Origin: Xenophilus aerolatus
Lineage (GTDB): Bacteria > Pseudomonadota > Gammaproteobacteria > Burkholderiales > Burkholderiaceae_C
DNA: 64,000 nt
Direction of reading: 5' to 3'
NCBI GenBank assembly: GCA_030418545.1
Contig: QAIB01000002.1
Coordinates: 776,908 to 840,907 of the forward strand
Every line of letters begins with the position of its first letter. Positions within the stretch are counted from its first letter, which is position 1. Below are positions 38,064 to 47,079 of this stretch, piece by piece. The notes beneath the pieces were generated by a model that saw only the letters and a program-made list of their open reading frames with translations, was not told the origin of the DNA and searched no databases. Both the position numbers and the translations under genes were made by a program.

Positions 38064-38978
38064 GTGAAGTGCATCCCTCAGTTCCTGGCCGCCCTGTGCG
38101 GGCTCGCCGGGGCCCTGGCCGTCCATGCGGCGCAGGTGCCCGTGCTCGCGTCCATCCTGGACGGCGAGGCCACGCTGTTGCGCGAAAGCGGCCGCTTCGC
38201 CGTCGCCGAGGGCATGCGCCTGGACAGCGGTGACATCGTGGAGACCGGCGCCCAGGCGCGGCTGCTGCGCCTGGAGTTCGCCGACGGCACCATCGTCGAC
38301 CTCGGCCCTGCCACGCGCGCGCTGGTGGCGCCGCGGCTGGCGGGCAAGGGCGCTGCGGCCCAGTCGCCGCAGCTCTACCTCCTGCAGGGCTGGCTCAAGC
38401 TGATCACGCCGGCGGGCGGGAAGGGCGCGTCGGCGGCGACCGTTCTCACGCCCGCCCATGCCTTGTCGGATGCCGCGGGCCAGCAGGTGGTGTCGAGCGA
38501 GCCGGCCGGGCTGCAGGTCTTCTGCGAGGCGGGCACGGTCACGCTGCAGGAGCGTGCCACCCAGGCGCCGGCACCGGTGCGGCTCAAGGCCGGCGACTAC
38601 TTCTCGCGGCTGGGCAGCGACAAGGCGGCCGTGAAGCCGAGGCCCGTGCCGGCCTTCATCCAGGCCGTGCCGCGCAGCTTCCTCGACCCGCTGCCCTCGC
38701 GCGCGGCGCTGTTCAAGGACCGCGAGGTGGTGCCCAAGCGCACGGCCGACCTGGCGTACGGGGACGTGGCGGCCTGGCTTTCGGCCGAACCCGCATTGCG
38801 CAGCCATTTCGCCGCAAGGTGGCGGGCGCTGGCCCGCCGGCCGGACTTCCGTGCCGCTCTGGCCGCGCACATGCGCAGCCATCCGGAGTGGGACCGCATC
38901 GTCTTTCCCGAGAAGTACCTGCCCAAGCGGCCGCCAACGGGCGCGCCCGCGCCCCGGCCGGCCACACCCACCTACTGA
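38064..38978 (+). CDS. Secreted FecR-domain protein
   Basis: 304 aa with a signal peptide (FLAALCGLAGALAVHA-AQ). The FecR-type domain (about 28-170) has LDGEATLLRESGRFAVAEGMRLDSGD, EFADGTIVDLGPATRALV and YLLQGWLKL. A C-terminal helical part contains RSHFAARWRALARRPDFRAALAAHM. Unlike FecR of iron regulation there is no cytoplasmic N-terminus, so it is wholly periplasmic. GTG at 38064 is preferred; TTG 38040 and GTG 38052 are possible. It is 14 bp before a heme-type sensor gene and a Ser/Thr kinase gene, likely a three-gene operon. Confidence 0.78.
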   Translation: MKCIPQFLAALCGLAGALAVHAAQVPVLASILDGEATLLRESGRFAVAEGMRLDSGDIVETGAQARLLRLEFADGTIVDLGPATRALVAPRLAGKGAAAQSPQLYLLQGWLKLITPAGGKGASAATVLTPAHALSDAAGQQVVSSEPAGLQVFCEAGTVTLQERATQAPAPVRLKAGDYFSRLGSDKAAVKPRPVPAFIQAVPRSFLDPLPSRAALFKDREVVPKRTADLAYGDVAAWLSAEPALRSHFAARWRALARRPDFRAALAAHMRSHPEWDRIVFPEKYLPKRPPTGAPAPRPATPTY

Positions 38979-38992
38979 CATCGAGCCCTCCG

Positions 38993-39865
38993 ATGAAGCT
39001 GCTGCTCAAGTTCAACCTGGTCTTCCTGCTGGTCTTCGCGCTCGGGCTGGCGGGCGCGGGCTACCTCGCCCGCAACGTGCTGCAGCAGGGGGCGCACGAC
39101 GAGGTGCTGGACCGCGCCCGCCTGATCATGGAAAGCGCGGCCGCCGTCAGCACCTACACGGCCACGCAGATCCAGCCCTTGCTGCAGACGCAGATGAAGT
39201 ACACCTTCCTGCCGCAGTCGGTGCCGGCCTATTCGTCCACCGAGATGATCAACGCGCTGCGCACCAAGCACCCCGAGTACTCGTACAAGCCGGCCATGCT
39301 CAACCCCACCAACCCGCGCGACCGCGCGCAGGACTGGGAGGAGGACGTCATCGCGCGTTTCGCGCAGCAGTCGGAGCTGGCGGAATTCGTCGGTCGTCGC
39401 GACACCGCCTCGGGCCCGGCGCTGTACATCGCCCGCCCGATCCGCATCAGCAACCCGGTCTGCCTGAGCTGCCACAGCACGCCCGGCGCCGCCCCGGCGC
39501 CGATGCTCGAGAAGTACGGCCCGTCCAACGGCTTCGGGTGGAAGCTCAACGAGGTGCTGGGCGCGCAGGTGGTGTCGGTGCCCATGTCGGTGCCCTTCGA
39601 TCGGGCCGACAAGGCCTTCGGCGTGGTGATGGCCTCGCTGGCGGGCGTTTTCGTGCTGATCGGCCTGACGCTCAACCTCATGCTCTGGAAGCTCGTGATC
39701 CAGCCCGTGACGCGGCTGTCGGCGCTGACCGACCGCGTGAGCATGGGCGAGCTGGACGCACCGGAGTTCACCGTCCGCTCGAAGGACGAGATCGGCGTGC
39801 TGTCGGACTCCTTCGCGCGCATGCGCAAGAGCCTCGTGCATGCCATGAAGCTGCTGGACGCCTGA
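38993..39865 (+). CDS. Membrane sensor with CXXCH heme motif (DUF3365) and HAMP domain
   Basis: 290 aa. TM1 at 5-28, a periplasmic Tll0287-like/DUF3365 domain (about 40-205) with one c-type heme motif CLSCH at 157-161, TM2 at about 210-234 and a HAMP domain at about 235-285. It stops there: no kinase, cyclase or methyl-accepting output is fused. The next gene, a Ser/Thr kinase, starts 20 bp later and is soluble, so heme redox or gas sensing could be relayed to it. The heme call is direct from the motif and topology; the relay is inference. Confidence 0.83.
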   Translation: MKLLLKFNLVFLLVFALGLAGAGYLARNVLQQGAHDEVLDRARLIMESAAAVSTYTATQIQPLLQTQMKYTFLPQSVPAYSSTEMINALRTKHPEYSYKPAMLNPTNPRDRAQDWEEDVIARFAQQSELAEFVGRRDTASGPALYIARPIRISNPVCLSCHSTPGAAPAPMLEKYGPSNGFGWKLNEVLGAQVVSVPMSVPFDRADKAFGVVMASLAGVFVLIGLTLNLMLWKLVIQPVTRLSALTDRVSMGELDAPEFTVRSKDEIGVLSDSFARMRKSLVHAMKLLDA

Positions 39866-39884
39866 GCCTCTCCGATCGCCGCGC

Positions 39885-41294
39885 ATGGAGCACCCGAAGC
39901 GCCTGGGCAAATACGACATCGTCCAGGTGCTGGGCGAGGGCGCCATGGGCGTGGTCTACCAGGGCCACGACCCAGGCATCGACCGCCCGGTGGCGATCAA
40001 GACCATCCGCAAGGCGCTGCTGCAGGCCGACGGCGGCATCGACCTGGCGGGGCGCTTTCGCAACGAGGCCAAGGCCGTGGGCCGGCTGTCGCATCCGGGC
40101 ATCGTCGCCATCTACGAGTACGGCGAGGATGACACCACCGCCTTCATCGCCATGGAGTACGTGCAGGGGCGCGACCTGGCGCAGGTGCTGGGCGCCACGC
40201 CGCGCCTGCCCGAGGGCACCGTCATCCGCTTCATGCAGCAGCTGCTGGATGCGCTGACCTGTGCGCACCGCGCCGGCGTGTGGCACCGCGACATCAAGCC
40301 GGCCAACCTGGTCGTCACCACCGACGGGCTGCTCAAGGTGACGGACTTCGGCATCGCGCGCATCGAGTCGGCGGCGCTCACGCAGGTGGCCGCCACCATC
40401 GGCACGCCGGGCTACATGGCGCCGGAGCAGTACCTGGGCGAGGCGATCGACCACCGCATCGACCTCTTCGCCGCCGGCGTGCTGCTGTATCGCATGCTCA
40501 CCGGCCGCTCGCCCTTCGCGGCCGAGTCGGCCGAGGCCGTGATGTACCGGGTGCTGAACAAGGAGCCCGAGCCGCCCTCGCAGATCCCGGGCCTGTCGGT
40601 GTCCGCGTCCTTCGATCCGATCGTGGCGCGCGCCCTGGCCAAGGCGCCGCAGACCCGCTTCGCCAGTGCGCAGGAGTTCCGAGATGCGCTGGCCGAGCGC
40701 AGCGCGCTGCACATCGGCACGGCCGCCGACGACGCGACCGTGGTCGCCTCGCTGCACCTGCCGCTTCGGCGGGCAGACGGGCATGCGCCCTCGGGCGCCG
40801 CCAGCCGGCCGGGTTCGGCCGCGCCCTCGCGCTGGGACGCAGCCAGCCTGGCGCCCATGGAAGCGGCCCTCACGCGCTTCATGGGCCCGATGGCGCGCGT
40901 GCTGGTGCGCGAGGCCGCACGCACCGCCACCGACCTGGGCGCCCTGCAGGACGCGCTGAGCCAGCACATTCCCGATGCGGCCGACCGGGCGCGCTTCATG
41001 ACCCTGCTCGGCGGGCCGGGCAGCAGCCTCGGCAATGCGGCGCGTGCCACCGGCGGCAGCGCCGGCTTCGGTTCCGGCGGCGCGGCGGTGCAGGCCCCCA
41101 TCGGCACGGACGTGGTCGAGCATGCGCGCCTCGCGCTGTCGCGCGAGCTGGGGCCCATCGCGAGGTTCATGCTGAAGAAGGCGCTGGCCGAGGCGCGCTC
41201 GCCGCAGCACCTGCACGAGCTGCTGGCGCAGCAGCTCGACGACCCGGCGCAGCGGGCAAGGTTGCTGGACGCGCTGCGGCGCAAACCGGTGTGA
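39885..41294 (+). CDS. Hanks-type Ser/Thr protein kinase with duplicated C-terminal domain
   Basis: 469-aa cytoplasmic kinase. Glycine loop GEGAMGVV (18-25), Lys39 (VAIK), catalytic WHRDIKPAN with Asp136, DFG 154-156 and APE 179-181 are all intact. After about residue 275 a low-complexity linker leads to two similar segments (about 323-375 and 411-465) sharing the pattern G-P-(I/M)-A-R-(F/V) and ending in RAR(F/L)xxLL. No membrane helix or PASTA repeat. Third gene of the FecR-heme sensor-kinase unit. Substrates are unknown; a neighbouring vgrG raises a type VI link. Confidence 0.92.
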   Translation: MEHPKRLGKYDIVQVLGEGAMGVVYQGHDPGIDRPVAIKTIRKALLQADGGIDLAGRFRNEAKAVGRLSHPGIVAIYEYGEDDTTAFIAMEYVQGRDLAQVLGATPRLPEGTVIRFMQQLLDALTCAHRAGVWHRDIKPANLVVTTDGLLKVTDFGIARIESAALTQVAATIGTPGYMAPEQYLGEAIDHRIDLFAAGVLLYRMLTGRSPFAAESAEAVMYRVLNKEPEPPSQIPGLSVSASFDPIVARALAKAPQTRFASAQEFRDALAERSALHIGTAADDATVVASLHLPLRRADGHAPSGAASRPGSAAPSRWDAASLAPMEAALTRFMGPMARVLVREAARTATDLGALQDALSQHIPDAADRARFMTLLGGPGSSLGNAARATGGSAGFGSGGAAVQAPIGTDVVEHARLALSRELGPIARFMLKKALAEARSPQHLHELLAQQLDDPAQRARLLDALRRKPV

Positions 41295-41299
41295 CGGGC

Positions 41300-41794
41300 T
41301 CAGTTGATCCGTGCGTTGGTGTATCGCATGCCCTGGAAGCGGCTGCCGGTGAAGTTCACCGTTTCGCCGTGCAAGCCATCGGCGGTGATCCCCACGCCAG
41401 TGCATGAGAGCAGTCGGAGGTCCTTCCAGCGGCCCTGGTCGAAATTCAATCTGTTCCAGGTGCAGCCCATGAAGCTGCAATGGAAGAGCTTGCAGTTCGC
41501 CAACTGGCCGTCATCGAAGTTGCAGCCGATGAACTTACAGCCATTGATCGCGATACCCCGCATATCGCAACCTGCGAAGGTGCAATTCGTGAACTGGCAC
41601 GTGGACCAGACCGCATCGAGAAACTTGGTGGCCGAAAAGCTGCTGCCGCTGAATGTGCTCGCCGAGAAGGCGATGCCGCTCAGGTCCAGACCGGCGTAGG
41701 TGTTACCGTCGCTTTCGCCGGCAACGCACGCTGGCGCGCCGCCCTGGCCCTTGCGCCATTGGTCGTGTTCCAGGATGAGGGGTTGCGCCGCCAT
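41300..41794 (-). CDS. Pentapeptide-repeat-like protein linked to VgrG
   Basis: 164 aa with a degenerate five-residue periodicity rich in Phe and Cys (LSGIAFSASTFSGSSFSATKF, CQFTNCTFAGCDM, NGCKFIGCNF, CSFMGCTW), which predicts a right-handed quadrilateral beta-helix. No signal peptide. The ATG at 41794 is two bases beyond the stop of the short vgrG gene, so both are co-transcribed, as for type VI cargo or its adaptor/immunity. The gene is visibly less GC-rich than its neighbours, suggesting transfer. Function is not assigned. Confidence 0.75.
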   Translation of the reverse strand: MAAQPLILEHDQWRKGQGGAPACVAGESDGNTYAGLDLSGIAFSASTFSGSSFSATKFLDAVWSTCQFTNCTFAGCDMRGIAINGCKFIGCNFDDGQLANCKLFHCSFMGCTWNRLNFDQGRWKDLRLLSCTGVGITADGLHGETVNFTGSRFQGMRYTNARIN

Positions 41795-41796
41795 GA

Positions 41797-43014
41797 TCAG
41801 ATCACGTAGGGCCGGGCGTGCAGCGTCTTGCGGTACGCCTCGTCGGGCGGGCACAGTGCGCACACCATCGCCCCTTCGGGGTCGCGCAAGTTCACTACCA
41901 GCGCCGGTTCGTTGCTTTCCCACACCGCGATCGTGGCCAGGCTGAGGGCTGCGTTCATGCTGGCGGCACCCAGTTCACCGCCCAGGCATTGCTCCAATCG
42001 GAATCCAGTGCCTGTGCTCAGCCATCCCACCTGGGGGTCCACCCTGGCGAGACACCGCGCCAACAGGCCGGCGGCCTCGCCCGTTATCGCCGCGCTATAG
42101 AACAGGCGCCGAGGCGGCTTTTGGAGCAGGGCCGGATGCCCAAGCACCTTGCGCAGCGCGCTTTCCAATGCGTCGGCCTGTTGGCTGAGGTCGGCTTTGG
42201 GCCTCGTGTAGTCGTAGTCGCGGGTGGTATAGCGCCCGCTGGTGAGCTGGTTGTGTGGCGCGAAGGCGTGGATGTATTCGGCGTCCACCTTCCAGCCCGG
42301 CGGGTGGTAGTCGACCTGGCGGTAGGCCTCGCTGGGGTTGGCGCGGTGCGCGCCCATGTTGTCGATGAGCACCAGCCGATGCTTGCCCTCGGAGTGCTCG
42401 AAGAAGTAGTTGATGCCCCATTCCTGGCACAGGCGCTCGAAGAACTGGAAGTCGGTCTCGTTGTACTGGGTCTGGTAGTCGCGTGCCGGGTAGGCGTCGA
42501 TCAGGCGCTTGTCGACCGGGAAGGGGTAGTCGGCGAACAGTTCGTCAAGGATGTCGACGACGGTCTTGTTCTGGAAGATCTTGCAGTCGGTGCTGAGGGT
42601 GGCCAGGTGCAGCCAGGGGCGCAGGGTCAGTTTGTACTGAACGTGCCGACCCTCTTCGCCCCAAAGCTGCGCATCGGTGATGAGGGCACTGATCTCGCGC
42701 ACGCCGGCGCCGATGCGGTCGGTACTGGGGCCGATGCCGCCGGGCATGAATTCGCCGGCGCCTTCGAGTTCAATGGAGCAGGAGATCTCGCGGCCGATGA
42801 AGTCATCCAGGTTGAAGTCCGCCGCGCCGGACGCACCGAGGTTCAGCGCGTCGGGCGTCTTCAGCAGCAGTTCGTATGCAAACAGGCTGTTGATGCCCTC
42901 GCGGCCTGACAGGCGTACCGGCTCGAGGGCTGGGCTCCCGAGGTGCTGAGGGATTGCATCGCTCTGGATTTGAAGCGTGCGCGTACGCACGCCGTTGACG
43001 GCAATCATGACCAT
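41797..43014 (-). CDS. Short VgrG-like protein with divergent C-terminus
   Basis: 405 aa against more than 600 for typical VgrG. Residues 30-275 match the gp27-like base of Vgr[79 protein letters not shown], and the [16 protein letters not shown] end. From about 278 the usual OB-fold, beta-needle and repeats are missing; about 125 residues of unfamiliar sequence follow ([35 protein letters not shown]). A frameshifted remnant or a natural variant are both possible. No other type VI structural gene is in the window. Confidence 0.8.
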   Translation of the reverse strand: MVMIAVNGVRTRTLQIQSDAIPQHLGSPALEPVRLSGREGINSLFAYELLLKTPDALNLGASGAADFNLDDFIGREISCSIELEGAGEFMPGGIGPSTDRIGAGVREISALITDAQLWGEEGRHVQYKLTLRPWLHLATLSTDCKIFQNKTVVDILDELFADYPFPVDKRLIDAYPARDYQTQYNETDFQFFERLCQEWGINYFFEHSEGKHRLVLIDNMGAHRANPSEAYRQVDYHPPGWKVDAEYIHAFAPHNQLTSGRYTTRDYDYTRPKADLSQQADALESALRKVLGHPALLQKPPRRLFYSAAITGEAAGLLARCLARVDPQVGWLSTGTGFRLEQCLGGELGAASMNAALSLATIAVWESNEPALVVNLRDPEGAMVCALCPPDEAYRKTLHARPYVI

Positions 43015-43108
43015 TGATCTCCCTGAAACGTTCTCGATGCAGCGGTGCCATGGGCGGCCGCCGTGTCAAGGCATGCTAGCCAGCACTGCAGGCCACAAGC
43101 CTTACCGA

Positions 43109-43124
43109 TGTGACATCGGTCACA
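43109..43124. promoter_or_regulatory. Perfect CRP/FNR-type palindrome in a 364-bp intergenic region
   Basis: TGTGACATCGGTCACA is TGTGA-N6-TCACA, the full CRP consensus. It lies 95-110 bp upstream of vgrG and about 255 bp upstream of the enoyl-CoA hydratase gene. The rest of the gap (43015-43378) shows no gene, RNA or terminator that I can support. Confidence 0.5.
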
Positions 43125-43378
43125 GCAGGGGCCGAATTGCTCTACCCACTTCGGAGTACGGCGGATCGTTCCGGTTTGTGACGGCGATCTGTGCGACCGG
43201 CAGGCGACGGACGAGAGTCGGGCAGTGGCGCCCGTCCTGCCCTCGGCGTCCAGGTTGGAACCGACAGCGATCCGTGGATGCGCCGATTGCGACTTCGACG
43301 TGGTGTGCGCATGCTGACGCTTGGCCCTGCGCCGCCGCGGTGGCCGATGTCCATCCACACCGACCCAGAGACTGCCGC

Positions 43379-44299
43379 ATGCCCACCTTCGACACCCTCA
43401 CCATCGCCCAGGACCCGGCCCAGCCGCGCATCGCGCGCCTGGTGCTCAACCGCCCGGAGCGCCTGAACGCGATCGCCGAGTCCACACCTGGCGAGATCCG
43501 CCGCGCCGTCGAGTGGGCGCAGGCCGTGGACGAGGTGCACGTGATCGTGGTGGAGGGTGCCGGCCGCGCCTTCTGCGCCGGCTACGACCTGACGGACTAC
43601 GCCGAGGGCCAGGCCGGCGAGCATCCCTGCTGGCAGGAGAAGACGCCGTGGGACCCGATGCTCGACTACGCCGCCATGAAGAAGAACACCGAGGACTTCA
43701 TGGCCCTGTGGCGCTGCCCCAAGCCGACCATCGCCAAGGTGCACGGTTACGCCGTGGCGGGCGGCAGCGACATCGCGCTCAGCTGCGACCTCCTGGTGAT
43801 GGCCGAGGACGCGCGCATCGGCTACATGCCCACGCGCGTGTGGGGTTGCCCGACCACGGCGATGTGGACCTACCGCCTGGGCGCGATGCGGGCCAAGCAG
43901 CTGATGTTCACCGGCGACACCATCGACGGGCGGCAGGCGGCCGAATGGGGCCTGGCCAACGCGGCCGTGCCGGCCGAGGCGCTGGAAGCCGAGACCATGG
44001 CGCTGGCGGCGCGCATCGCCGGGGTGCCGCGCAGCCACCTGGCGATGCACAAGCTGGTGGTCAACCAGGTGTGGCTGTCGATGGGGCTCGAACAGACGCA
44101 GATGTTCGCCACCGTGTTCGACGGCATCACGCGCCACAACCCCGAGGGCATGTGGTTCCGCAGGCATGCCGAGGTCGAGGGCTTCAAGAGTGCGGTGCAG
44201 TGGCGCGACAGCGGCCGTCCGATCCCCGAGGGCGACGAGGCGAGGGCGCTCATCGTCGAGCTCGAGGCGCGGCTGGCCGGGCAGCGCCGCGCGGGCTGA
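43379..44299 (+). CDS. Enoyl-CoA hydratase/isomerase family (crotonase) protein
   Basis: 306-aa crotonase-fold protein. [10 protein letters not shown], the first oxyanion segment [12 protein letters not shown] and the second [27 protein letters not shown] (residues 121-147 region) are present. The catalytic-glutamate position of true hydratases, in the second segment, is not clearly occupied, and an insert around [13 protein letters not shown] lengthens the protein, so it may be an isomerase, hydrolase or hydratase with a different substrate. Convergent with the esterase gene. ATG at 43379; no good ribosome-binding site is visible. Confidence 0.85.
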   Translation: MPTFDTLTIAQDPAQPRIARLVLNRPERLNAIAESTPGEIRRAVEWAQAVDEVHVIVVEGAGRAFCAGYDLTDYAEGQAGEHPCWQEKTPWDPMLDYAAMKKNTEDFMALWRCPKPTIAKVHGYAVAGGSDIALSCDLLVMAEDARIGYMPTRVWGCPTTAMWTYRLGAMRAKQLMFTGDTIDGRQAAEWGLANAAVPAEALEAETMALAARIAGVPRSHLAMHKLVVNQVWLSMGLEQTQMFATVFDGITRHNPEGMWFRRHAEVEGFKSAVQWRDSGRPIPEGDEARALIVELEARLAGQRRAG

Positions 44300-44311
44300 A
44301 CGCCTGCGCGC

Positions 44312-46072
44312 TCAGCGCACCCGAATCGCCGTGCGCTGCAGGTCGGCGTCGAAGACCAGCCGGGCGGGCCAAGCGGCCCATGTGGCGCCCACGCCGGCGT
44401 CGTTGGGGTCGCCGTGCCGGGCGAACGCGCCGAGGCTGCGCATCATCGCCCGGGACAGCGCCTGCCGCCCCGGCGCGTTGGCACGCGTGAACATGAAGCG
44501 CGAATACAGCGAGGGGCCGAAGTTGCCGAAGACGAAGGGCAGGTCGAAGGTGTGGGCGGCGCCGAAGATCCGGTCCAGCGGCGGCGGCAGGCGGTCCCAC
44601 TCGAACTCGTAGGCCCAGACGGCCTGCTGTCGCGTGCGCAGGGCGTTGAGCATGTCGTCGCGGATGGCGGAGAACCACAGCGCATCGAGCTGGCGTGCCC
44701 GCGTGTCGAAGCCGGTGCCGGGCGTATCGACCGGCAGGTAGGCGGGCGGGATCCACTGCGCCAGCGTGGTCTGCGGCGGCGCCTCGGGGTCGTAGCGCGC
44801 GGCGAGCGAGAAGACGGCCCCGTCGTCCAGCAGCCGGCCACTGGTGCCGCCCAGCGGGGGGCTGAGGGCGAAGAGCTGCGGGAACAGCTTGGTCTCGTCG
44901 CGCGTGTGGCCGGCCAGCACCGGCATGCGCAGGTAGTGGCCGGCGCGCACGGCCGCGATCGGGTCGTTCGCAAGCACCCAGCCGTCGGGGATCGGGTTGC
45001 TGGCCGCCATGCCGCGCGCCGCCAGCCGCGTGCGCACCACCTGCAGCAGGGCGTCCGGCGACTGGCTGCGCAGCCAGGCCGCCGTGCGACCTGAGCCGGC
45101 ATCCGCTTCCCACTGCCGCGCCTGCGTGGCGTCGGCCGTCTGCCGGCCGGCGACCAGGGACTCGTGCACCAGCGCCTCGCCGCGTGCGGCCCAGACGGGA
45201 GCCGGCAGCACCGCCGGAATGCCGCCCGCCGGCAGCGATGCCGCGGTCGACAGACCGCCGCTGAGCGCGGCGAGCCGGTGGAAGAGCGGACGGCCGCGCG
45301 CCACCAGCATGGGCGAGGTGAGCAGCGCATAGACGTTCACGGCACCGGCCGACTGGCCCATCAGCGTCACGCGCTCCGGATCGCCGCCGAAGGCGGGCGC
45401 ATTGGCGGCGACGAACTCGAGCGCCTTCACGATGTCCAGCAGCGCGAAGTTGCCCGAGTCCTCCTCGCGCCGGCCGGTCTTGAGCGCCTTGGCGTCGAGG
45501 AAGCCGAAGATGCCGAGCCGGTAGTTGACCGTGACGACCACCGCGTCCTCTTGCCGGGCGAGCGCCGCGCCGTCGTACACCGGGTCAGCGGTGTAGCCGG
45601 TGATGTTGCTGCCGCCGTGCACGAACACGATCACCGGCCGCGGCGCGCTCGCGCGCGAGGCCGGGGTCCAGATGTTGAGGTACAGGCAGTCCTCGTCGCC
45701 CACGGTGCGGCCGAGCGAACTGCCGACCGTCTCGTCGTAGCGGTTGTTCAGCCCCGGGCCGTAGAGGCGCTGGGTCTGCACGCAGGCGGGCGCGAAGGCG
45801 CGTGCGGCGCGCGGTGCGGCCCACGGTTGCGGATCGCGCGGCGCGCGCCAGCGCAGCTCGCCGACCGGCGGCTGGGCATAAGGCACGCCCTTCCAGCTCC
45901 AGGTGCCGCTGGCGGCCGAGTCGTCGTTGCCCAGCACGGGGCCCCAGGTGGTCTGGCGCTGCATTGGCGCGTCGCCCGCGCCGGGCGCCGCGCAGCCGGC
46001 GAGGCACAGCGCGAGCAGCGCGGCCGCGACGGCGGGCCAGGCGCGGCCCTTGCGTGGGAGCGTCGCCATCAT
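44312..46072 (-). CDS. Type-B carboxylesterase lipoprotein
   Basis: 586 aa with a lipoprotein signal peptide (ALLALCLAGC lipobox, Cys near residue 27), so probably membrane-anchored in the envelope. The esterase domain carries GVPYAQPPVGELRWRAP, EDCLYLNIWTP, the oxyanion VHGGSN, and the catalytic elbow TLMGQSAGAVNVY. His lies near the C-terminus in ARHGDPN. It overlaps the stop of the Bug-receptor gene; ATGs at 46072 and 46069 are both possible. It is the last gene of the CoA-transferase/DUF1254/Bug cluster, likely hydrolysing the ester substrate outside the cytoplasm. Confidence 0.87.
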   Translation of the reverse strand: MMATLPRKGRAWPAVAAALLALCLAGCAAPGAGDAPMQRQTTWGPVLGNDDSAASGTWSWKGVPYAQPPVGELRWRAPRDPQPWAAPRAARAFAPACVQTQRLYGPGLNNRYDETVGSSLGRTVGDEDCLYLNIWTPASRASAPRPVIVFVHGGSNITGYTADPVYDGAALARQEDAVVVTVNYRLGIFGFLDAKALKTGRREEDSGNFALLDIVKALEFVAANAPAFGGDPERVTLMGQSAGAVNVYALLTSPMLVARGRPLFHRLAALSGGLSTAASLPAGGIPAVLPAPVWAARGEALVHESLVAGRQTADATQARQWEADAGSGRTAAWLRSQSPDALLQVVRTRLAARGMAASNPIPDGWVLANDPIAAVRAGHYLRMPVLAGHTRDETKLFPQLFALSPPLGGTSGRLLDDGAVFSLAARYDPEAPPQTTLAQWIPPAYLPVDTPGTGFDTRARQLDALWFSAIRDDMLNALRTRQQAVWAYEFEWDRLPPPLDRIFGAAHTFDLPFVFGNFGPSLYSRFMFTRANAPGRQALSRAMMRSLGAFARHGDPNDAGVGATWAAWPARLVFDADLQRTAIRVR

Positions 46073-47046
46073 TCCGCCGTGATGTTGGCAGCCTGGATGA
46101 TCTGGGCCCACTTGCGCGTCTCGCTGGTGATGAAGGCGCTGAACTCCGCGGGCGTGCCGCCGCGCAGCTGCAGGCCGGCGGCCTCGGCCTTGCGCCGCAC
46201 GTCCGCGTCGGCCAGCGCAGTCTTCAATTCGGCATGGATGCGCGCCACCACGTCTGCAGGCGTCCCCGCCGGTGCCAGCATGCCGTACCAGCCGTAGCCG
46301 ACGACGGTGGGCAGGCCCTGTTCGCGCAGCGTCGGCGCATCGGGGTACAGCGGCGTGCGCTCCTCGTTCGCCACCCCCAGCACGCGCAGCTTACCGGCCT
46401 GGATGTGCGGCACCGCGGTGGAAATCGCCGTCAGCGTGGCGTCGATGCGGCCGGCCAGCAGCTCGGTGTAGGCGGGCGCGTCGCCGCGGTACTGCACCAC
46501 GATGCCCTTGGCGCCGGCGGCGCGCAGCAGCAGCTCGGCCGTGAGGTGCGGTGCCGAGCCGGCCCCGGGCGAGCCGAAGGTCGCGCCCTTGGGGCTCGCC
46601 TTGGCGTGCTGGATGAACTCGGCCAGCGTCTTGTAGGGCGCCTGGGCGTTCACCACGAGGAACAGCGGCGCGATGGCCGTGCTGCCGATGGCGGCGAAGC
46701 TCTTGTGCACGTCGTAGGGCAGGTCCTTGTACAGCGCCTCGCCGATGGCGATGGGAGCGGCCGCGTGCAGCAGCGTGTAGCCGTCGGGCGCAGCCTTGGC
46801 CACGTAGTCGTTGGCGATGCGCGTGCCGGCGCCGGCCTTGTTCTCCACCACCACGCTCTGGCCCAGGCGGCGCGAGAGGAAGTCGCCGAGCACCCGGGTG
46901 AGGATGTCGTTCGAGCCGCCGGCGCCATAGGGCGACACGAGGCGGATCGGCCGCGCGGGCCAGGCCTGCGCCGAGGCGGGCAGGCTCCAGGGCAGGGCGA
47001 GCCCGGCGGCGGCCGAGGCGAGCAGATGGCGTCGGTTCATGGGCAT
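46069..47046 (-). CDS. Bug/TctC-family periplasmic binding protein
   Basis: 325 aa. Tat-like signal peptide (MNRRHLLASAAAGLALPWSL), then the tripartite-tricarboxylate receptor fold: WPARPIRLVSPYGAGGSNDILTR, KAGAGTRIANDYVAKAAPDGYTLL, VQYRGDAPAYTELLAGRID and PTLREQGLP. Such orphan receptors bind carboxylates or aromatic acids. Context (CoA-transferase, esterase, DUF1254 protein, LysR regulator) suggests the cluster's substrate or product. An ATG two codons downstream (47040) is equally plausible. Confidence 0.9.
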   Translation of the reverse strand: MPMNRRHLLASAAAGLALPWSLPASAQAWPARPIRLVSPYGAGGSNDILTRVLGDFLSRRLGQSVVVENKAGAGTRIANDYVAKAAPDGYTLLHAAAPIAIGEALYKDLPYDVHKSFAAIGSTAIAPLFLVVNAQAPYKTLAEFIQHAKASPKGATFGSPGAGSAPHLTAELLLRAAGAKGIVVQYRGDAPAYTELLAGRIDATLTAISTAVPHIQAGKLRVLGVANEERTPLYPDAPTLREQGLPTVVGYGWYGMLAPAGTPADVVARIHAELKTALADADVRRKAEAAGLQLRGGTPAEFSAFITSETRKWAQIIQAANITAE

Positions 47047-47079
47047 GGTCTCTTGTCTCCGTCTTGTTGAAATCGTGCG

